From the NCBI RefSeq assembly GCF_018687715.1, contig NC_056752.1, positions 15,130,501 through 15,194,500 on the forward strand: a DNA stretch of 64,000 bases. Direction: 5' to 3'. Position 1 is the first letter of the stretch; each line of letters opens with the position of its first letter. Positions 57,675-64,000 of this stretch are shown here, in pieces. The position numbers and the translations under genes are program-made. Source of the DNA: Carya illinoinensis. Taxonomy: Eukaryota; Streptophyta; Magnoliopsida; Fagales; Juglandaceae. The notes under the pieces were generated by a model. That model was given only the letters and a program-made list of their open reading frames with translations. It was not told where the DNA came from and searched no databases.

Positions 57675-58672
57675 ATAGATGCAGATGATGATGTCTAGAC
57701 AATTTATGCCTCCATCATTTTAGGAATATTTTCATATATGAGACTAATATTTTGTTACCATTTATCTATATAGTTTGATAACAATCTAGACAATTGTATT
57801 GTTCTGTATAATTTAGTCAATTGATTTGAATAGTTGAATGAGATTTATTAACATTTCTTATAATCTTCTTTATTACAATTTACAAAATATATGAATTTGA
57901 ATAGTTGAATGAAATTTATAATAGTTAGGTACTATGTATAGAATAGATATATTTATTATATACTAAAACATATATTAGATAGCTTTTGTTTCTATAATAA
58001 GTTAACCAATGTATGTAGATTAATAATTAGATAAATAGATTCAAGTAAATCAATTAGATAAATGAGATTTATGTTATGTTGTTCGAATATAAATTATACT
58101 ATTCCAACACTATTGAGAATGTTTGAACTCTAAATATAACATTCGAACATTTGATCCTTACCAACATTCAAACACTAAATTATTATTTCAAATTAAAACC
58201 AGTGTGAATAAGTACTCACATCCTTTCCTCCATTGGCACACATTGTTCAAACATCAAATTCAACTTTTTCACACCCGTTTGAATACCCAAGCCAAAGTCC
58301 ACTGTCTTCATAAATGCCGTCGTCACACAACTTCCTAGCCCCAAAAGGTATGTCTTCTCCATTTATTTAAAACTATGCATTATGAATTGCTTGCGGATGG
58401 CTACCCCACACGGTGGATGGCCATGTGAATGAGTGAGTTTATGAACTCACTCTTATAAAGATTTAGGGGAGAAAACCCATCAAAATTGATGGGTTCTAGT
58501 TTCAGAAATGAGTTGACTCAGTCATTGATGTCTTCTTGAGTCTCTCGTTTGAACGTCTTCTTTAAACGTTCGAATGTTTAGGGTTTCCAAACACTATAAA
58601 TATACTATTCGAACACTAAATAGTATTATTTAAACTATTACTTAATGTTCAAATCCTAGTTCAAATTTAAGC
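57675..58672. other. Outer CACTA-like substrate, right part
   Basis: Begins with the end of the outer transposase tail (MSRQFMPPSF, 57690-57715, +). AT-rich DNA follows to 58080. TTCGAA-type words lie at 58085-58290 and 58550-58660. Between them is leader-like sequence with a possible splice donor (AAAAGGTATGTC, 58344-58355) and a CCCATCAAAATTGATGGG palindrome (58477-58494) like the one at 54830-54860. It is cut at 58673 by a Tekay LTR. Confidence 0.5.
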
Positions 58673-60851
58673 TGTGACGACCCCTTTTTACGTGTATTTT
58701 CACTGAAGGAGTTGTTTTTAATTTAATTATATATTAGCTCTTTTATTTTAATTGGTTTTATTTTATTTACGTGGTGTTTAATTTATTTAGTCGTTTTATC
58801 TTTTTAAAATCGTTTTTGGCGGATCAGTTTTCGGATTACGGAGTGAGGACTGGACCTCATTTCTTTTCCCTTATCTTTTCTTTTTATTTTCTTTTCTTCT
58901 TTTTTTTTCTTTGTCTTTTTATTTTTCCTTTTTCTTTCCTTTTCTTTCTTTTTCTTTTCCTTCTTCTTATTTCTTCTTCTCTTTCCCTGCACGCCCGAAC
59001 AGCCCCTTCTCCCCCTTACCGTCGCCGGCCCTTTGACAGCCCGGTTCACTGCCGTCTGGCCATCATGTAGTACACCACCCCCACCAAAATCTTTCCCTCC
59101 CACCAGTGATCATCTCCACCAATTTTTAGGGTCATCCAACCAGCCGTTACCCGCCACGCACGGCTGGAAGTCACAACACTAGCCCTGTTTTCTCTCTCTG
59201 TCGCCGGTTGCTTTCACAGCCCAGAACCGCCACTCACCGGTGGCGTGGCCAACACCACCCACCAATTTTCTTCCCCTTATACCGGTGAACATCCCCACCA
59301 AGTTTCACCTCCATCCGAGCCACTGTTAGCCGCCACGAGCTCCTCCAAGCCACACGGTTTTTGAGCTTTTCCGAGGCCATCGCTCCACCTCCAGCCACCA
59401 CCTCTTCACAGCTTCTTCCCCTACCTCTTGTAGACCTAACCCACCCATTTCCAGTCTCAATCCGTTGCCAGAGCAGCTCCCACGAGCTCAACTCCGTTCA
59501 GCCCCTTTTGGCCTTTCACCGCCATTTCCACCACCACCCACAGCCAAACCTCACTTCCTTTAGCTTCATAAACATCTCAAGACCTTTCCCTATCAATTTC
59601 GTGCCTTGTTTTGTCCCCATTCAAAAGTGGATAATTTATTACCCACGGCCACAGTGTAAAATATACTATTACGTTGTTTTTTCTCCGCCGTTTGCAATGC
59701 TGCGAGCTTTTGAAAAATACCTTATAGCACTGTAAGTATTTTCCAAACTCTACTTTTAGATTTAACTATATTTTTTCTCTTACAATAATTATTGGACTGG
59801 TTGGCTAATTTCAGACTGAGTCCAAGGAGTTCGGGGGTTGGATGGATTGAGGATGGAGTTGCTTGGTTGATGTTGATATTTGTTTAAGATATTTGTGCCT
59901 TGAAGTTTGCATTGTATAGTGCACGCATGTTCATGTTTAAAAAGGGAAAACCGGGTTTTTTCGTGTAGTGGCATGCATGTACATGTGTTTGAAAAATGAA
60001 AGCTAGGCTTGTAAGCGAGAAATGATTTATGGTATAGTGAAAGGTTGGATTGACTGGTTTGAGTCAGAGGCACTTGTAGGGATGGTGGTAAACAGTGACG
60101 GTGGTAGAATCCCACCTACGGTGCAAGCGTAGGGATGGTAGTAAACAGGGACGGTGGTAGAATCCCGCCTGTGATTCCCGCCTCTGGTGCACGAGTAGGG
60201 ACGGTGGTAGAATCCCGCCTGTGATTCCCGCCTATGGTGCACTAGTAGGGACAGTGGTGAGCATGGATGGTGGTAGAGTCCCGCCTGCGATTCTCACCTA
60301 CAGTGCTCTTTTGGTTTGGTTTTTGGCCATTATCGGGGATAATGGCGATGTTATGTTTTTAGGCCAAATGAGATTTTTGGCGTGCATGAAAATATGTGGT
60401 TTTTGTGGGACATGTGCATTTGCATTCATCCATGCATATTGTTGAGTTTAATATGTTTTTGTCTTGTGGCGTTTGGGTCTTACTTACTTGCGGCACCATT
60501 TCTGATACCATAGATTTTGATGCAGAGATCGAGAAGGAGGAGGAGGAGGAGGCTGAGCCCAAGGATACGGCTCCGCCAGAGTTCTGAGTTGAAGTTTATG
60601 CTTTGTATTTGGTTTGAAACTATATTTGTAGTTTGTAATATTTTATTATGTATGATTTGAACAACTGTATATTAAATAAGAAAAATTCTGGTACTTAGTT
60701 TATGACTTTGCTATCAGCTGCATGTTTCTTCGTGCACATTTATTGATTATACACACACTTGGCACTCGTTGATAGGGTGGTGACCCGCAATATCACCATC
60801 TGGACGTCTTGATTTCCTTGTGTCCGTGCGTGGGGATTTGGAGGCGTCACA
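58673..60851 (+). repeat. Tekay 5' LTR (LTR copy 5)
   Basis: 2179 bp, from TGTGACGACCCC to GGCGTCACA. Unlike the other copies it carries a minisatellite at about 60074-60305 and a duplicated, diverged GC-rich block (about 59000-59340 against 59210-59500, sharing ACCGGTG and ACCACCCACCA words). The C/T tract is at 58860-58985. Confidence 0.92.
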
Positions 60852-60853
60852 GA

Positions 60854-60864
60854 TGGTATCAGAG
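60854..60864 (+). promoter_or_regulatory. Tekay primer-binding site (initiator tRNA-Met)
   Basis: TGGTATCAGAG, two bases after the LTR; exact complement of the 3' end of plant initiator tRNA-Met over 11 bases. The next base is T where the tRNA predicts C. Confidence 0.92.
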
Positions 60865-61150
60865 TGTTTTGGCTCTGGGTAAAACCACATGTCCCATAGC
60901 TAGTATCAAAATGTTTTTTTTTTAAGTTGTGTTTTAAAATTTATTTTAAGTAAAGTTGCTATTTGACATGTTTTATTTGTTTTATTTGTTTGATGCTTGT
61001 TGCTTGTTTTATTTCTTTAGTTATGTTATTGCATGCTGGTTTCTTTTTGTTTCTTGTTATGTGGTGTTGGTTTCGGGTTTTTTAGCTTTCTGTTGTTGAT
61101 TTTTATTTGTTTTTCTTAAAGGGAGTCAAAGGTTGTGTTGTGGCAGGAAG

Positions 61151-61849
61151 ATGGTGAGACCAAGGAAATCTACTTAGGAGCCACGGGACGATACATCGAG
61201 AGATGATTCCATAGCCCAAGCAATACTGTAGATGTCTGAGTTCATGCAACAGAATTTTAGGTCCCAACAAGGAGGGCCTTGGCCACAACAAGAAGGGGTT
61301 TGGCCGCAACAAGGAGGGACTTGGCCACAACAAGGAAGTCCTTGGCCATAGGAAGGAGGGCCTTGGCTATACCCAGGAGGGCCTAGTGGCATGGTGCAAG
61401 CTGGATGCACCTATGAGCGCTTTCTAGCGCATAAATCTCCACCCTTCACTGGAGAAGAGGATCCACTTCAAGCTGGAAAGTGGGTCAGAGACTTAAAAAG
61501 AACCTTTGAAGTATGTGCATGGTTGTACTGAGGTGCAACAAATACTCTATGCCAGCTATCTGTTGCAAGGCATTGCTTCTGAGTGGTGGGACATCAAGAG
61601 AGTAATGCTGGAATCAGAGTTGGCATCTTTTAATGTTGGAATCAGAGTTGGGATCTTTTGCCGCTGTGACCTGGCAGCGCTTCAAGAAAGAGTTTAATGA
61701 TCGCTTCTTTCCCGCTTCTATAAGGTGGCAAAAAGCAAGAGAGTTCTCAAGCTTGGTTCAAGGGAGCATGACCGTGGAACAGTTTGCCCGGAGATTTATA
61801 GAACTTGGGCGATTTGCTCCCCACCTCATCTCCACGATGGAAATGTAGG
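61151..61849 (+). pseudogene. Tekay gag, N-terminal fragment of copy 5
   Basis: Starts MVRPRKST at 61151, after a T-rich leader ending GTTGTGGCAG that could act as a splice acceptor. A 7-residue repeat QQGGPWP (about 61264-61385) is not seen in the full-length copy. Then YERFLAHKSPPFTGEEDP, GKWVRDLKRTFEVC, and after a frame change LQGIASEWWDIKRVMLE. A 28-bp tandem duplication (61606-61633 and 61634-61661) shifts the frame again before RFKKEFNDRFFPASIRW and FIELGRFAPHL. It stops at ATG TAG, where the sister copy has ATG CAG, just before the interrupting LTR. Confidence 0.88.
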
Positions 61850-63859
61850 TGTGACGCCCCCAAATCTCCATGCACGGACACGGGGAAATCGAGACGTCCG
61901 GATGATGATATCACGGGTCATCATCCTATCGACGAGTGTCAAGTGTGTGTAAAAGCAACAAATGTGCAAAAAGAAATACACAACGGATAATGAAAGTCAT
62001 GACTAGGTACCAGAATTTTTCTTGTTTAATACAAAACTGTTCAAAATATACATAAATAAATATTACAAGACACAAATATAGTTTTAAACCAAATACAAAA
62101 CATAAACTTCAGCACCCCGGCAGAGCCGCATCCTCGGGCTTAGCCTCCTCCTCCTCACCCTCGATCTCTGCACCAAAATCTACAGTACCAAAAATGGTGC
62201 CGCAGGTAAATAAAATCCAAACACCACTAGATAAAAATATATAAAAACTCAAACAATATGCATGAGAGGATGCCAATGCTCAAAACCCATAAAATTATAT
62301 TTTTCCACACACGCCAAAAACCCATTTGGCCTAAAACATTACCATTAAAACCATTTCTCGCCATTATCCCAAATAATGGCCCAAAACCGCTACCACCATT
62401 TTCCCAGAAAATGGATCAAAAGCCTCAACACATTCTCGCCATTTTCCCAGAAAATGGCCCGTATCCGAAAACCATAAAAACCATCCAATTATACATACGC
62501 CATGATCTCCCCTAGGGATCATCCGCACACCCTGGCTCTGTGCCACACCGCAGGTAACGACTACGCATGTGACACCTAAACGAGCGATGCCCAGACTCAT
62601 GCCCCGTGCGTACCTGGCCAGGCCATCCTCTAGTCCCCGCCACTCTAGGGACCACGGAGTCGACACGACAGCGTTACCGTATCGTGTAATCCGGTCGTCG
62701 CCCTGCGACAACCCAGGGGATGTCACTCAGTATTATCCACTCCCGAGTGACCAGAGGAGCTCCATCGAGATAATAACCCATCTCGGCTTGGGCTCGTGAG
62801 ACACACGCACCCAAAAACCATTTACGCCAATAAAACGGGATTTTCTCGATTAAAATAAAATGCACAAATATGCAATATGCAACGCACGCCTCATGGCACA
62901 AATAACCGACCAATTCACAAACAATAGATAAATATTTATTGATGAGCAAAATATATTTAAATCTAAAAGTAGGGTTTGGAAAATACTTACAGCGCTAGAT
63001 GGTATTTTTAGAAAGCTCGCGGCGTTGCAAACGACAGAAGGAAAGTAATGTAATAGTGAAATTTCACTGTGGCCGTGGGTTGTAAAATACTTACTTTTGA
63101 ACGGGGACAAACCAAGGTTCGGGATTGATAGGGAATGGTCTAAGGATGTTTATGAAGCTAAGGAAAGTGGAGTTTGGCCGTGGGTGGGGGCGAAAACGGC
63201 TGAGGAAGGGCTTAAATGCCCAAAATGGAAACTAGCTCGTGGGAGCTATTCCGGCGACTGTTAAAGGCCAGAAATGGGTGGGTTAGGACAGCAAGGAGTC
63301 GGTGATGAAGTGGTGAAGAGGTGGTGGCCGGAAGTGGAGCGACGGCGGAAGATCAGAGCAAAAATCGTGTGGCTTGATGGGCTTTTTCCAGCTAAACGGC
63401 GGCACGGTTGGGGATGAAACTTGGTGGGGTGGTTCACCGGAGGGAGGGGAAGAAAATGGTGGGGGTGGTGTGCCGCACGGTGGCCGGCGGCGATGGGTCT
63501 GGGCAGATGGTGCTTTCGGCGTGAAGGAGAGAGGAGAGAGAGAGACGGATAGGGGGGTCGTGCGGGAGGGAAGGGGAAAAAGAAAGAAAAAGAAAAATAA
63601 AAAAGAGAAAAAAGAGAAAAAGGAAAAAGAGAAAAGAAAAGATGGAGGGAAGAAATGAGGTCCAATCCTCACTCCGGAAACCAAAACAGATCCGTCGAGA
63701 ACGAGATTAAAAACTGTAAAACGACTAAATAAATAAAACACAACATCAAATAAATAAAAACTAATTTAAAACGTAATAATTTAAAATAAATAAATCAATA
63801 TATTAATTAAATTAAAAACAACCCTTCAGTGAAAATACACATAAAAGCGGGTCATCACA
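61850..63859 (-). repeat. Tekay 3' LTR (LTR copy 6)
   Basis: 2010 bp. It shares with copies 1, 2 and 5 short palindromes such as GCCATTATCCC...ATAATGGC (62360-62380) that copies 3 and 4 lack. A/G tract at 63530-63660 on the + strand. Confidence 0.92.
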
Positions 63860-63873
63860 TCCTCCCCCCTTAA
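63860..63873 (-). promoter_or_regulatory. Polypurine tract of the right-edge Tekay copy
   Basis: The - strand reads AAGGGGGGAGGA directly before the LTR, matching the tract at 30469-30482 with one G fewer. Confidence 0.85.
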
Positions 63874-63977
63874 AACAAATTCCGTCCTCGAAATTTGCAA
63901 GATCAACCACCAACTTAAAACAAGCCACATAATATCACATAAACTACCTGTGACCAAGATTAAGGTACGTACTTTCA

Positions 63978-64000
63978 TTACTCAAACAAGTATGGGTACT
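63978..64000 (-). pseudogene. Extreme C-terminus of Tekay pol (window edge)
   Basis: The last seven codons, QYPYLFE and TAA (63978-63980), identical in sense to the pol end at 30579-30602 in the full-length copy. The rest of the gene lies outside the window, so its integrity cannot be judged. Confidence 0.7.

Larger units (their letters stand above)
58673..61849 (+). mobile_element. Tekay/Del chromovirus, 5' part only (LTR, primer site, gag), cut by another copy
   Basis: Consists of a complete 5' LTR, a primer site, a leader of about 285 bp and gag as far as TMEM, where a - strand Tekay LTR begins. Its remaining gag-pol and 3' LTR would lie beyond the right edge. The host DNA to the left is the outer CACTA-like substrate. 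No target duplication can be checked because the other end is outside the window. Confidence 0.88.
61850..64000 (-). mobile_element. Another Tekay/Del copy, 3' end (3' LTR and pol tail), running off the window
   Basis: The LTR 61850-63859 (TGTGACGCCCCC to GTCATCACA) is followed on the right by a polypurine tract and the last codons of pol. The element is therefore on the - strand with its 5' part beyond 64000. It inserted into gag of the + strand Tekay copy; the expected 5-bp duplication would be GTAGG (61845-61849), to be matched outside the window. Confidence 0.9.

Overview
The window is plant nuclear DNA made almost entirely of nested transposable elements. I see no host gene that is not part of an element, and no rRNA, tRNA or CRISPR. 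Three things point to a flowering plant, probably a eudicot: Athila-type Ty3/gypsy elements primed by tRNA-Asp, Tekay/Del-type chromoviruses primed by initiator tRNA-Met, and L1-type LINEs with a DUF4283 ORF1. Density and nesting suggest pericentromeric or other heterochromatin. The species cannot be named; Fagales is only a weak impression.

Left block (1-11019): a degenerate + strand LINE (LINE-A, 388-11001) holds a solo Tekay LTR (516-2610, duplication AGTGT) and a 5'-truncated - strand LINE (LINE-C, 3664-6708, 16-bp duplication). LINE-C itself holds a second solo Tekay LTR (4427-6509, duplication ATGCA).

Old substrate: CACTA-like DNA with TTCGAA-rich repeats appears in pieces at 11020-14672, 38640-40053 and 57672-58672. 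It was split by a - strand LINE (LINE-B, about 14673-38639) and by a second CACTA-like element (40054-57671, duplication TCA). LINE-B carries a complete but decayed Athila (Athila-1, 17434-26725, duplication GGAAC) and a complete decayed Tekay chromovirus (28471-37391, duplication GCTAT). The inner CACTA carries a second complete Athila (Athila-2, 41339-53612, duplication TGGAG) inside its - strand gene.

Right block (58673-64000): a + strand Tekay copy keeps its 5' LTR, primer-binding site and gag. Its gag is cut by the 3' LTR of another Tekay copy in - orientation, which runs off the window edge with the last codons of its pol.

The coding regions are retroelement gag, protease, reverse transcriptase, RNase H and integrase, LINE ORF1 and ORF2, and CACTA-associated proteins. 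All carry stops or frameshifts, so nothing here looks autonomously active. The most notable point is a 93-bp GT-AG segment (33960-34052) at the gag-protease junction of the full-length Tekay copy. Removing it joins the two frames, which suggests gag-pol expression by splicing.
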